A stretch of 35,992 bases of DNA from an uncultured Christensenellaceae bacterium (GTDB lineage: Bacteria; Bacillota; Clostridia; Christensenellales; Pumilibacteraceae), in NCBI GenBank assembly GCA_910587025.1, contig CAJUKR010000011.1:1-35992 (forward strand). Direction: 5' to 3'. The notes beneath the pieces are model-generated. The model saw nothing but the letters and a program-made list of their open reading frames with translations, was not told where the DNA came from and did no database searches. The number at the start of each line of letters is the position of its first letter. Position 1 is the stretch's first letter. Below are positions 7,219-15,121 of the stretch, piece by piece. A program made the position numbers and the translations under genes.

Positions 7219-10191
7219 ATGTTGAAAATAACACCTAAAAGAATAACGCTGACGGCGGTGGCGGCTGTGCTTCTTGCGATCGCGATCGTCGCAACAGCTA
7301 TCGCCGCGTCGTTCTGGGATTACCTTATGAGCACTTTCGGATCGAGCGATATCGGTTCGGATTCGCAGACACTGGCCGGCGCTTTGGTTCTCGGCGACGA
7401 GTTCGTTCAGGAATGCACCGAGGACGCGATCGTCCTTATGAAGAACGAAAACGATACCTTGCCGCTTGCCGAAAACGAGCGCAAGATCAATCTGTTCGGC
7501 TACGGCTCGACGGATAAAGGCTTCGTATATTCGGGCGGCGGCAGCAGCGGCACGTTTATAAATATGGATAAGGCGAACGACGAGGACATAGACCGTCTCG
7601 TCATAACGCCGCAGGAAGCGTTCGAAGCCGAAGGATTCGAAGTCAATAAAGAGCTTATGAAGTTCTATACCGATTTCAGCACGTATAACGCGACGATAGA
7701 ACGCGGTATCAATACGCTGTATCAGCCCAAAGCGGACGCTTACAGCGCCGACGTTATCCGTCAGGCGCGCGCATATTCGGGCATAGCCGTTGTAGTCATA
7801 AGCCGTAACGGCTCGGAAAGCGTGGACGTTCCGCTTACGCAGAGAAAGAACAACGGTGCGAACGTGACCGACAATACCCGTACATATCTTCAGCTTACTA
7901 CCGAAGAAGAGGGCATGCTCGATATCGTTACCGACAACTTCGATAAAGTTATAGTCTTGCTCAATACCGCCGCTCCCATAGATACGGGATTCCTCGAGGA
8001 CAGGGGAATAGACGCGGCGATGTATGTCGGTATTCCCGGTCAGTCGGGTACGCTTGCGATCCCCAGACTGCTTAAAGGATATAAGACGGAAAAAGTAGAC
8101 GGCGCAGACGTAAAGGTCGCGTCTACTCCGTCCGGCAGACTGGCCGATACATATGCGTATTCGGTTCGCAAATACGCGCCTACCGACGCGAATATGTATG
8201 CGGTACCGTCAACTTTCGGTCAGGTGACATACGCGGAGGGAATATATTTCGGATACAAGTGGTACGAAACGGCGGATGCCGAAGGGTATTTCGATAACGT
8301 CACCACCGAGTACGGCAAGGGTTACGACGGCGTGGTACAGTATCCTTTCGGTTACGGACTTTCTTACGATACCGATTTCACGTATACCGTAAAGTCGTCG
8401 TTGTCCGATAACGCGAACATTACGGCGGACACGAAAATCAAGATCGAAGTTACCGTAAAGAACGGCGAGACCGCGACCGCTACGGGCAAAGACGTGGTAC
8501 AGCTTTATTACACTCCGCCGTACTATGACGGCGAGATCGAAAAGAGCGAAGTCAATCTGCTCGCATTCGCAAAGACCAAGCCGCTCGCTCCCGGACAGGA
8601 ACAGACCATCGAGTTCGAGATAACCCCTTACGATATGGCTTGCTATGACGATTACGGCAGAAATCCCGGTTCGCATAAGGGTTACGAGCTTGACAGAGGA
8701 GATTATACGATCTCGCTTCGCACCGACGCGCATACGCTTGCCGATTGCGAAAATAACGAGTTTATTTACAAAGTAACCGAAACGATCGACATCGACAAAG
8801 ATCCCGTGACCGGCGAAGATGTGGTAAACCGCTTTACGGGCGAGGATGCGTACCTCGGACTTCCCATCGACGGCAGTACGGCGGGCGGCGACGCGATAAC
8901 TTATCTTTCGCGCGCGGATTTCGAGGGAACTTATCCCGAGAAGAGAACGGCGGATCGCTCGAACAAAAAACTTCTCGACGAAGTCAATACTAAGCAGAAC
9001 GACAGATACGATACCGACGTAATGCCCGTAATGGGTCAAGATAACGGACTTCGACTCGTCGTCAAAGCCGACGGAACCAAGGCGAGCCTCGGCGACTTGA
9101 ACGGCGGCGGCGCCGAGCTTAAGTATAACGACGAACTTATAATCGCACTCGGCAAGGATTACGAAGATCCGAAATGGGCGACTCTGCTCGATCAGCTGAG
9201 CGCGGACGATATGGTCAGTCTGGTCGCAAACGCATTCTACGGCACACGCGCTCTCGAAAGCGTCGGTAAACCCCGTCGTCTCGAGATAGACGGACCCGCG
9301 GGATTCCATGCACCCGATATCTCGCAGAGCGACAGAGGCAAGCTCGTTGCTTTCCCCGCGGAAACGCTTATCGGCTGTACCTGGAGCCAGGAAACCGCAT
9401 ACAATATGGGCAGAGCGCAGGGCGTCATCGGCAGCGCGCTCAACATAAACGGTTGGTACGGTCCCGGACTCAATCTTCACCGTAATCCGTTCAGCGGACG
9501 CTATTTCGAGTATTACAGCGAAGATCCGATCGTTATAGGTAAAATCGCCGCCGAAGTCATCCGCGGCGCAGCCAACACCGGACTGTACTGCTATATGAAG
9601 CACTTTGCCGTCAGCGAGGAGGGCGTCAACCCCGAAAACGTTTACACCTGGCTTACCGAGCAGACTATGCGCGAAATATACCTCAAGCCTTTCGAGATCG
9701 CGGTCAAAGAGGGCGGAGCGAACGGAATAATGACTTCGTTCAACTGCATAGGCGCGGTATGGGCGGGAGCGTGCGATCCCATGAACAACGACATACTTCG
9801 CGGCGAATGGGGCTTCCGCGGCTCGCTCATAACCGACTGGTCGCTCGGCAGACCGTACATGAACGGTATGCAGGGTATCCGCGCCGGCAACGACCTTATG
9901 ATGGATCTCGACGAACCGTTCGATCGCAGCGCGACTACGCTCACTCTGCTTCGTACTGCGAGCAAGAACGCCCTTTACACGTTTGCGAATACCTACGCAC
10001 GCGCAAAGGACTATCAGGAAAACGGCGATGCCGACGACAGATACAGCGTCGAGCTCAAAATGTCGGTTACTCAGGCTCCGTTCTCTCCTATACCCATCGT
10101 AATGGTGGTAAGTATATGGGTGCTTGCGGCGGCGGGTATTGCGGTATGCGTGATATTCATCGTCAAAAAGCCGGAAGAAAAAGACGAATAA
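7219..10191 (+). CDS. Membrane-anchored family 3 glycoside hydrolase with swapped domain order
   Basis: This 990-residue protein has an N-terminal membrane segment (about 9-34) and a C-terminal one (about 955-982) followed by a charged tail, so both ends are held at the membrane with the enzyme outside. The domain order is swapped relative to common GH3 enzymes. The GH3 C-terminal-type domain comes first (CTEDAIVLMKNENDTLPL), then a fibronectin III-like part (about 390-480), then the (beta/alpha)8 domain near 655-900 with IDGPAGFH, YGPGLNLHRNP, YMKHFAVSE and ITDWS. D873 in ITDW is the expected nucleophile. The order is known from some rumen beta-glucosidases. Substrate is unknown; a beta-glucosidase or related exo-activity is the default guess. 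It is coupled to the preceding lipoprotein gene by an 11-base gap with AAGGAG. Confidence 0.88.
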   Translation: MLKITPKRITLTAVAAVLLAIAIVATAIAASFWDYLMSTFGSSDIGSDSQTLAGALVLGDEFVQECTEDAIVLMKNENDTLPLAENERKINLFGYGSTDKGFVYSGGGSSGTFINMDKANDEDIDRLVITPQEAFEAEGFEVNKELMKFYTDFSTYNATIERGINTLYQPKADAYSADVIRQARAYSGIAVVVISRNGSESVDVPLTQRKNNGANVTDNTRTYLQLTTEEEGMLDIVTDNFDKVIVLLNTAAPIDTGFLEDRGIDAAMYVGIPGQSGTLAIPRLLKGYKTEKVDGADVKVASTPSGRLADTYAYSVRKYAPTDANMYAVPSTFGQVTYAEGIYFGYKWYETADAEGYFDNVTTEYGKGYDGVVQYPFGYGLSYDTDFTYTVKSSLSDNANITADTKIKIEVTVKNGETATATGKDVVQLYYTPPYYDGEIEKSEVNLLAFAKTKPLAPGQEQTIEFEITPYDMACYDDYGRNPGSHKGYELDRGDYTISLRTDAHTLADCENNEFIYKVTETIDIDKDPVTGEDVVNRFTGEDAYLGLPIDGSTAGGDAITYLSRADFEGTYPEKRTADRSNKKLLDEVNTKQNDRYDTDVMPVMGQDNGLRLVVKADGTKASLGDLNGGGAELKYNDELIIALGKDYEDPKWATLLDQLSADDMVSLVANAFYGTRALESVGKPRRLEIDGPAGFHAPDISQSDRGKLVAFPAETLIGCTWSQETAYNMGRAQGVIGSALNINGWYGPGLNLHRNPFSGRYFEYYSEDPIVIGKIAAEVIRGAANTGLYCYMKHFAVSEEGVNPENVYTWLTEQTMREIYLKPFEIAVKEGGANGIMTSFNCIGAVWAGACDPMNNDILRGEWGFRGSLITDWSLGRPYMNGMQGIRAGNDLMMDLDEPFDRSATTLTLLRTASKNALYTFANTYARAKDYQENGDADDRYSVELKMSVTQAPFSPIPIVMVVSIWVLAAAGIAVCVIFIVKKPEEKDE

Positions 10192-10304
10192 CGATTCCGA
10201 TTTGCGGCATAGCGTTTCGACTGTGCAAGACCCCTCAATGCGAGGTCGGGCGGTCTGCCGCGCGTCGGATGAATATCTTCGAACCTTAATAAATTCGGAG
10301 CATC

Positions 10305-10344
10305 GCAAAAAACAACGTGTCCGTTCGGGCACGCTGTTTTTTGC
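10305..10344 (+). terminator. Bidirectional-looking rho-independent terminator after the GH3 gene
   Basis: A long stem pairs GCAAAAAACA-CGTG-CC (from 10305) with GGGCACG-TGTTTTTTGC (to 10344), with two mismatches and a GTTC loop. The T-run is within the descending arm, typical of an A/T-ended terminator. It closes the lipoprotein-GH3 unit. Confidence 0.82.
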
Positions 10345-10351
10345 ATTCGAT

Positions 10352-10520
10352 CCGTCGGAGTGAAATTCGTACGCCGGGCGCGGAATACTTTTTCTGACGA
10401 AGCGCGTTATAGGAGTGTGTTATATTAAAAGACCCGAAATAATCTGTCGGAGTGAAATTTCGTATCGAAGAGAGTGCTGGACGCGTCGTATTTTTTCGGA
10501 CGACATGCGTTATCTATGCG
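10352..10520. repeat. Imperfect direct repeat in the gap before rpmH
   Basis: TGTCGGAGTGAAATTTCGTA at 10446-10465 recurs with one base lost and one changed at about 10353-10371. Each copy is followed some 30-40 bases later by a T-rich stretch and a related GACGA..GCGTTAT segment (10398-10410 and 10501-10513). The unit is about 93 bases long. The rest of the 10192-10730 gap holds a small hairpin (10228-10247), the terminator and the rpmH promoter. No DnaA box of the TTATCCACA type and no convincing gene was found. The repeat may be a degraded intergenic element or a structured leader. Confidence 0.4.
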
Positions 10521-10642
10521 TAATTATCGAAAAATTCGAAGTAAATCGTCGGACATTTCCGTATGACGAGCGGATTCGTCAAAAGTTTCGATGCGGCGCG
10601 CGCTTGCCTGCGGCGCATGCGTGAATTTGACCTCGAAATCAC

Positions 10643-10672
10643 TTGACTTTGCGTTCGGGTTTTTATTATAAT
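10643..10672 (+). promoter_or_regulatory. Promoter of the rpmH operon
   Basis: TTGACT (10643-10648) and TATAAT (10667-10672) are separated by 18 bases, 58 bases before the rpmH start. It is the natural driver of the rpmH-rnpA-yidD-yidC-jag cluster. Confidence 0.82.
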
Positions 10673-10730
10673 GAATCGGTAACAATACGCCCAACGATAT
10701 GGCAAATCAAGTATAAAGGAAGTTAACAGA

Positions 10731-10883
10731 ATGAAAAGAACTTACCAGCCCAAGAAAAGAGCGCAGAGAAAGGTTCACGGTTTCCGTGCGAGAATGAAGA
10801 CAAGCGCAGGAAGAAGAGTGCTTAAGCGTCGTCGCGACAAGGGCAGAAAGAATCTTACGCCGAAGCCGCTCGGACAGCACTGA
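10731..10883 (+). CDS. rpmH: 50S ribosomal protein L34
   Basis: This 50-residue, very basic protein begins MKRTYQPKKRAQRKVHGFRA, the near-invariant L34 start, and continues with RMKTSAGRRVLKRRR. L34 sits in the large ribosomal subunit contacting 23S rRNA. Compared with the usual 44-46 residues it has a short C-terminal extension, NLTPKPLGQH. The start at 10731 has AAAGGAAG as ribosome site. It is first in the conserved rpmH-rnpA-yidD-yidC-jag operon and 5 bases before rnpA. In many Bacillota dnaA lies upstream and divergent; here the upstream gene is a co-directional GH3, so the replication origin is not adjacent. Confidence 0.97.
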   Translation: MKRTYQPKKRAQRKVHGFRARMKTSAGRRVLKRRRDKGRKNLTPKPLGQH

Positions 10884-10888
10884 GTTTC

Positions 10889-11224
10889 ATGCTGAGCAGG
10901 GACTTTCGTCTCAGGGCGCGCGGCAGTTTTGCGTATGTCCGGGCTCACGGCTCGAAATGCGGCGACGGTCTTATTACTTTCGTCGCGCTTAAAAGCAACT
11001 GCAAGCGTATCGGGTTCGTCGTATCGAATAAGGTCGGAAAAGCGGTAAAGCGCAATCTCGTCAAGCGCCGTATGCGCGGCGTCGCGGCGGAATTGCTTCC
11101 CGATCTCGCGCACGGTCAGATGATATTCGTCGCCCGTCCCGGTATTACCGAACTGACGTATGCCGAAATAAAGTCGCGTATGACGCGGCTTGCGGCAAAA
11201 GCGGGATTCCTGCGAAACGTATGA
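10889..11224 (+). CDS. rnpA: Ribonuclease P protein component
   Basis: This 111-residue protein is the protein subunit of RNase P, which supports the catalytic RNA in 5' maturation of tRNA. Seen: an N-terminal SRDFRLRARGSFAYVRAHG, central FVVSNKVGKAVKRNLVKRRMR, which is the conserved RNR motif that contacts P RNA, and a C-terminal region ending in the helix AKAGFLRN. The length is typical. It starts 5 bases after rpmH and overlaps the yidD start by 4 bases (ATGA-type overlap), so the three are translated as a unit. The RNA subunit gene is not in this window. Confidence 0.95.
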   Translation: MLSRDFRLRARGSFAYVRAHGSKCGDGLITFVALKSNCKRIGFVVSNKVGKAVKRNLVKRRMRGVAAELLPDLAHGQMIFVARPGITELTYAEIKSRMTRLAAKAGFLRNV

Positions 11225-11523
11225 TACTCAGAAGGAAAAGAAAACTTACACCGCTCGGAGCGATCGTGAAGATCGTTACTCTGAGATGGTTGTTTCAGGG
11301 GTTGATCCGCCTGTACAAGCTCACATTATCCAAAGCGATAGGCAAGTCGTGTATCTATTATCCGACTTGCTCGAGCTATATGTATCAGGCGATCGAGGAT
11401 TGGGGAACGGTAATCGGCATCGCAATGGGGCTCGCGCGTATAGCGCGGTGCAATCCGTTCGCGTGCGGGGGATTCGACCCCGTGCCTTTCAATCCAAAAG
11501 GAGAAACCAAATGGCTGTATTAA
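11221..11523 (+). CDS. yidD: Membrane protein insertion efficiency factor YidD
   Basis: This 100-residue protein matches the YidD family (formerly DUF37): a membrane-associating amphipathic start, then LIRLYKLTLSKAIGKSCIYYPTCSSYMYQAI with the conserved Cys pair, and RIARCNPFACGGFDPVP, the family hallmark. YidD helps YidC and Sec insert membrane proteins. The family usually has about 70-90 residues; the extra length here is a basic N-terminal stretch of about 15 residues. It overlaps rnpA by 4 bases at the front and yidC by 13 bases at the back, and sits in its classic place between them. Confidence 0.95.
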   Translation: MILRRKRKLTPLGAIVKIVTLRWLFQGLIRLYKLTLSKAIGKSCIYYPTCSSYMYQAIEDWGTVIGIAMGLARIARCNPFACGGFDPVPFNPKGETKWLY

Positions 11524-12941
11524 GCGGCATAACAGGACTGACGGGAGCAATCGAGCCTTTCATGGATTTTCCGTGGGCGCTTATCCTCAACGGGGGTATG
11601 GCGGGCATAGGCTTTTACGCGCTCAGAATTATCCTGCTTACGGTCTGTCTTAAAATCATATTGTTTCCGCTCGATCTGTTCCAGCGGTACAAGATGCGCA
11701 AAAATCAGCTTGTTACCATGCGTATCAAGCCGCAGCTCGAAAAGCTCGAAAAAGCGTACGGCAGCAATCCCAAAGTCCTGCAGCAGAAGCAGGCGGAACT
11801 GAACAAGCGCGAGGGTATGAGCTATCTCTCGAGCTGTCTGCCCATGATCGTTACCATGGTCGTGTTCATATGGCTGTGGACAGCCCTTCAGACTACGGCG
11901 CAGTACAAGCAGTTCGATAATTATCTCGGCATTTACGACGTTTACGAGTCGGCGTATACCACGGCGGTCGGAAGCGAATATTACGATGCCGATTCGGACG
12001 GGATAAACGACGCTTATGCCGACGGTTTCCGCGTTCGGTATTTTTCGGCTTTCTCCGAATCTTATGCTGCGGACGGCGACGTTTCCGTAGCGAAAAACGC
12101 GGCATATGTCGCGGCGAGCGAGATCGACTGCCCGGAAAAAGCAACCGCGTATTATTCGCTTTATACCGAGAACTATTCCAAGTGGTTTTCGGAAAGTTTC
12201 GAAAGTATGGTCGGAGTTTACGATACCGATCGCGCGCTCATGCTTGCCGCGGAAGCGGGTAAGAATTCCGCCGTTGCGGTATCTTTGCAATATTGCAAGA
12301 CCGTGGCGCAGAACGACGTTTACGACTATTATTTCAACGAAGGCGTATACGAGGGCAAAGGATATGTCCGCGACTCCTTCCTTTGGATCAAGGATATATG
12401 GCAGCCCGATACTCCGTGGGCAAACTCTCTTGCGCCCACGCAGTCGGAGTTTTCGACGGCGATAGGCTCTTACGGCACCGATCCCGCGCGTTCGGGTATG
12501 GACGAAGCCGAACTGGAGAAAGTGGTCGGGGCTTACTCGACGGTCATGGCGCGCGTTATCGACGAAGGCGAATACGGCGTAAACGGATTGCTTATCCTTC
12601 CCGTACTCGCCGTCCTTCTGAACGTCCTTATGCAGATCATAATGCGCCGTCAGCAGAAGAAGAGCGGTCAGGACGTAGCGGCGGGACAGAATGCGGGCTG
12701 TATGAAAGCCATGGTATTCGTAATGCCCGTCATAATGGGCTTCTTCGCGATTCAGTACTGCGCGGCGTTTACGCTGTACATGGTCACCAACTCGGCAATG
12801 AGCCTGGTACTGAACCTTATAAGCACGCAGATATCCAAGAAGATGATACCCATCGGCGGAGAAAAGACTTCGGGTGCGAAGAAAGAGGACGTTGTCGAGC
12901 GTTACGGCAGACCCGATCCCAATGCCAAGGGCAAGAAGTAA
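11511..12941 (+). CDS. yidC: Membrane protein insertase YidC with a very large extracytoplasmic insertion
   Basis: The 476-residue protein inserts membrane proteins with or without Sec. The start at 11511 is chosen because AAAAGGAGA precedes it and the product then begins just before the first span; an upstream in-frame opening overlaps yidD. Membrane segments: about 23-55, 105-127, 360-382 and 402-440. The cytoplasmic hairpin between the first two (RMKPQLEKLEKAYG-like KPQLEKLEKAYGSN, LQQKQAELNKREG) is canonical. Between spans two and three lies an acidic, Tyr- and Ala-rich insertion of about 230 residues, absent in standard Gram-positive YidC/SpoIIIJ. It contains D159-A-D161-S-D163-G-I-N-D167, the spacing of an EF-hand or thrombospondin-3-like calcium loop. 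No lipobox is seen. Identity is firm; the insertion's role is unknown. Confidence 0.93.
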   Translation: MAVLSGITGLTGAIEPFMDFPWALILNGGMAGIGFYALRIILLTVCLKIILFPLDLFQRYKMRKNQLVTMRIKPQLEKLEKAYGSNPKVLQQKQAELNKREGMSYLSSCLPMIVTMVVFIWLWTALQTTAQYKQFDNYLGIYDVYESAYTTAVGSEYYDADSDGINDAYADGFRVRYFSAFSESYAADGDVSVAKNAAYVAASEIDCPEKATAYYSLYTENYSKWFSESFESMVGVYDTDRALMLAAEAGKNSAVAVSLQYCKTVAQNDVYDYYFNEGVYEGKGYVRDSFLWIKDIWQPDTPWANSLAPTQSEFSTAIGSYGTDPARSGMDEAELEKVVGAYSTVMARVIDEGEYGVNGLLILPVLAVLLNVLMQIIMRRQQKKSGQDVAAGQNAGCMKAMVFVMPVIMGFFAIQYCAAFTLYMVTNSAMSLVLNLISTQISKKMIPIGGEKTSGAKKEDVVERYGRPDPNAKGKK

Positions 12942-12952
12942 AGGCGGAATAA

Positions 12953-14092
12953 ATGAAAACCATCGAAACAGTCGGAAAGGACATCGAGCAGGCTCTCAAG
13001 GCGGGGCTGGAAGAGCTCGGTTGCAAACTGGACGACGTTGAAGTAAAGATACTCGAACACCCCGGGATATTCCGGAAAGCGCGCGTAAGGATGACTTACG
13101 GCGGCGACGACGCTACCGTCGAGAAAAAGACGACGGCGGGCGTTATGCGCAATCTCGAAGCGCGCGCGAAGAGTCGGGAGTTTAACAACGCGGCGGGAAA
13201 AGAGCAGGATCGCAATAACCGCGGCGACCGTAAAAACGGCAATAACCGTAACGATCGCGTCGCGGGCGGCAGGAACGACAATCGTCCGCCGAGATCCGAT
13301 GCGGGGAACGCGTCGGCGCGCGAAAACGCGTCCGAACGTCGTGCGGAAAATCCGACGGCGTCCGAACGTAAATCCGCAGTGAAAACACCGCAGGAACAGC
13401 CCGCGAAAAAGAAGCCGGAATTCACGCGTGATTTCCGCGCGGAACTGAACGGAAAACCCGCGCAGGCATTAAAAGAAGAACGCAAAGCACCCGAGAAAAA
13501 ACAGCCGGAAGCGCTTACGCCCGCTCAGCTCGAAGCCGCAGGCGCGAAAGCGACGGCGTACCTTAAGGACGTTACGCGGCTCATGGGCGCGGAAAGCGAT
13601 TGCGAAGTCAAGATCGAGAACGGCGAACTGAATATAAGACTGACTAACGAGAGCGAAACTCTCATCGGGTATCGCGGCGACGGAATAGAAGCGCTCGAAT
13701 ATCTTGTGACGGTTTCGATCAACGACGGAGAAGGTCATTCTGCGCGTGTGAATCTCGATTGCGGAAATTACCGCGCGCAACGCGACGAAGCTCTCGCCGC
13801 TATGGCGAACAGTCGCGCCGACAAGGCGGTCGCGACGGGACGCAGGGTCGAGCTCGAACCTATGTCCAGCGCGGGAAGAAAGGTCGTTCACGCCGCGCTC
13901 GGCGAACGTACCGATGTTATTACCCGAAGCGAGGGCAGAGAACCCAACCGTTATATCGTAATCATGCCGAAAGGCGGTCAGAGAAACGGAAACAACAACA
14001 ATAATCGGGGCAAAAGAAATTTCAACAACAAGAACAGAAACGGCAGGGGCGGCGGCAACGCGCCTTCGCCGCGCCCGAAGGACGGAGAATGA
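12953..14092 (+). CDS. khpB: KhpB/Jag RNA-binding protein (Jag-N, KH, R3H)
   Basis: This 379-residue protein has the Jag layout: Jag-N domain at 1-50 (TVGKDIEQALKAGLEELG), a KH domain at about 210-265 (IGYRGDGIEALEYLV, a GxxG variant) and an R3H domain at about 275-340 (RKVVHAALGERTDVITRSEG, EPNRYIVIMP). The R-x3-H signature is kept. It binds RNA and with KhpA influences cell division and envelope genes in other Bacillota. Residues about 60-180 form a long low-complexity linker rich in Asn, Arg, Asp and Lys, and the C-terminus ends in an Asn/Gly/Arg tail with NNNNNRGKRNF and GRGGG. The family is usually 200-250 residues, so disordered parts account for the excess. It lies 11 bases after yidC. 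Confidence 0.92.
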   Translation: MKTIETVGKDIEQALKAGLEELGCKLDDVEVKILEHPGIFRKARVRMTYGGDDATVEKKTTAGVMRNLEARAKSREFNNAAGKEQDRNNRGDRKNGNNRNDRVAGGRNDNRPPRSDAGNASARENASERRAENPTASERKSAVKTPQEQPAKKKPEFTRDFRAELNGKPAQALKEERKAPEKKQPEALTPAQLEAAGAKATAYLKDVTRLMGAESDCEVKIENGELNIRLTNESETLIGYRGDGIEALEYLVTVSINDGEGHSARVNLDCGNYRAQRDEALAAMANSRADKAVATGRRVELEPMSSAGRKVVHAALGERTDVITRSEGREPNRYIVIMPKGGQRNGNNNNNRGKRNFNNKNRNGRGGGNAPSPRPKDGE

Positions 14093-14685
14093 AAAAACGT
14101 CCGTCGGCAAAATGGATAATCGTACTTGCGGGAGGAGCGGCTGCGGCCGCTCTGTCCTTTTTGCTTGCGGGAATCGAGAACGAGGGAGTGCGGGGTTTTC
14201 GGTGGGCGCTGTTTGCGATCGGCGTCGCCGCCGCCGTACTTTCGGCGGTCGTTCTTGTCGTCGGCTCGCTCAAGCGCGACGGCAGGCGTTTGCTTCCCGA
14301 AGGTGCGGAGTACCGCAAAAAGCGAACTCTGATGTCGCCGCCCGAGCGCGAGTTGTACGAATTGCTTACCAAACTTTTGGATCGCCGCGCTTTCGCGGTG
14401 CTTCCTCAGACCGCGCTCGTGTCCGTAATAGACAAAGTGAGCGGCGGGGGATATCGTAACGAGCTTTTTCGTATAGCCGATTTCTGTATTGTCGATGCGG
14501 GCGATTTCGAGCCGCTCGTTCTCGTCGAACTGAACGACGCGTCCCATCTGCGCGACGACCGCAGACTCCGCGACGAAAAGGTCGCTGCGATCTGCTCGGA
14601 CGCGGGTATTCCGCTCGTGACTTTTACACTCGAGCAGGCGAAAAATGCGAAATATGTCAGAAATGAGTTATCCCGTCGTCTGTAA
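14089..14685 (+). CDS. Membrane-anchored DUF2726-like protein
   Basis: This 198-residue protein has two N-terminal hydrophobic segments (about 9-27 and 38-60) and a cytosolic domain from about 80 to 198. That domain reads LMSPPERELYELLTKLL, then RIADFCIVDAGDFEPLVLVELND, SHLRDDRRLRDEKVAAICSDAGIPLVTF. This matches DUF2726, a family related to Vsr/PD-(D/E)XK endonuclease folds, with the core Asp and the Glu-x-Asp of VELND in place. Activity is unproven. The start overlaps the khpB stop by 4 bases (ATGA), so it belongs to the same operon, in the slot where mnmE is often found. A role in RNA or DNA handling at the membrane is only inference. Confidence 0.72.
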   Translation: MKKRPSAKWIIVLAGGAAAAALSFLLAGIENEGVRGFRWALFAIGVAAAVLSAVVLVVGSLKRDGRRLLPEGAEYRKKRTLMSPPERELYELLTKLLDRRAFAVLPQTALVSVIDKVSGGGYRNELFRIADFCIVDAGDFEPLVLVELNDASHLRDDRRLRDEKVAAICSDAGIPLVTFTLEQAKNAKYVRNELSRRL

Positions 14686-14700
14686 AGTGTACGGTTACGC

Positions 14701-14730
14701 TTGACTTTGTGTCATAATCGGGTTTATAAT
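14701..14730 (+). promoter_or_regulatory. Promoter of the small Cys/H1-like protein gene
   Basis: TTGACT (14701-14706) and TATAAT (14725-14730) are spaced by 18 bases and lie 38 bases before the ATG at 14768. AAGGAGA (14752-14758) is the ribosome site. Confidence 0.8.
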
Positions 14731-14767
14731 ATTCATATCATATAATTATTTAAGGAGATTACATATA

Positions 14768-15079
14768 ATGGCTCTTACCGAGAAACAGGTCGAACTCGAC
14801 GAAAACAAATGGTACAGAAGCGAAGAAGCGGGACACGATATGTGCGGAGAATTCGATTTCTGCGCAAACTGCGATAAAGAACAGGAAAACCCTTGCGCCA
14901 AGGCTTTCGAGGCTATGATGAAGGCGAAGAAACTTACCGCCGCAAAAACCGCAAAGCCTGCCGCGGCAAAGACCTCGACGACTAAGACTGCGACGACTAA
15001 GACCGCGACCGCAAAGAAGACAACCGAAGCAAAAAAACCGGTTGCCGCGAAAAAACCCGCCGCAAAGAAAAAGGCGTAA
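14768..15079 (+). CDS. Small protein with a Cys cluster and a histone-H1-like Lys/Ala tail
   Basis: This 103-residue protein has two parts. Residues 1-55 are acidic and carry four Cys (C26, C32, C35, C43; pattern C-x5-C-x2-C-x7-C), which could bind a metal. Residues 56-103 are almost only Lys, Ala, Thr and Pro in short repeats such as KTATTKTAT and AAKKPAAKKKA, like the C-terminal tail of eukaryotic H1 and bacterial Hc1/AlgP-type proteins, which bind DNA without sequence preference. The gene has its own strong promoter and stands alone, suggesting high expression. A nucleoid-associated role is a reasonable guess from the tail. The Cys-rich head is not one I recognise. The gene is real on promoter, ribosome site and composition. 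Confidence 0.75.
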   Translation: MALTEKQVELDENKWYRSEEAGHDMCGEFDFCANCDKEQENPCAKAFEAMMKAKKLTAAKTAKPAAAKTSTTKTATTKTATAKKTTEAKKPVAAKKPAAKKKA

Positions 15080-15121
15080 TCCGTTCGGCGATCCGCACGC
15101 ACCGTCCGAACGAGAAAAATG

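Noticed and set aside
8209..10332. Long open frame (707 codons) on the minus strand under the GH3 gene
   Set aside because: It is the antisense mirror of a gene with clear GH3 motifs; Arg/Val/Ala-rich composition without motifs or a ribosome site marks it as a codon-bias artefact.
10415..10624. Possible 69-residue gene before rpmH
   Set aside because: It has no ribosome site match or motif and spans the imperfect repeat; it is most likely noncoding.
10192..10730. Replication origin next to rpmH
   Set aside because: No TTATCCACA-type DnaA boxes, no dnaA and no AT-rich unwinding region were seen.
11190..11510. N-terminal extension of YidC overlapping yidD
   Set aside because: The extension would read yidD and rnpA in another frame and lacks a ribosome site; AAAAGGAGA before 11511 sets the real start.
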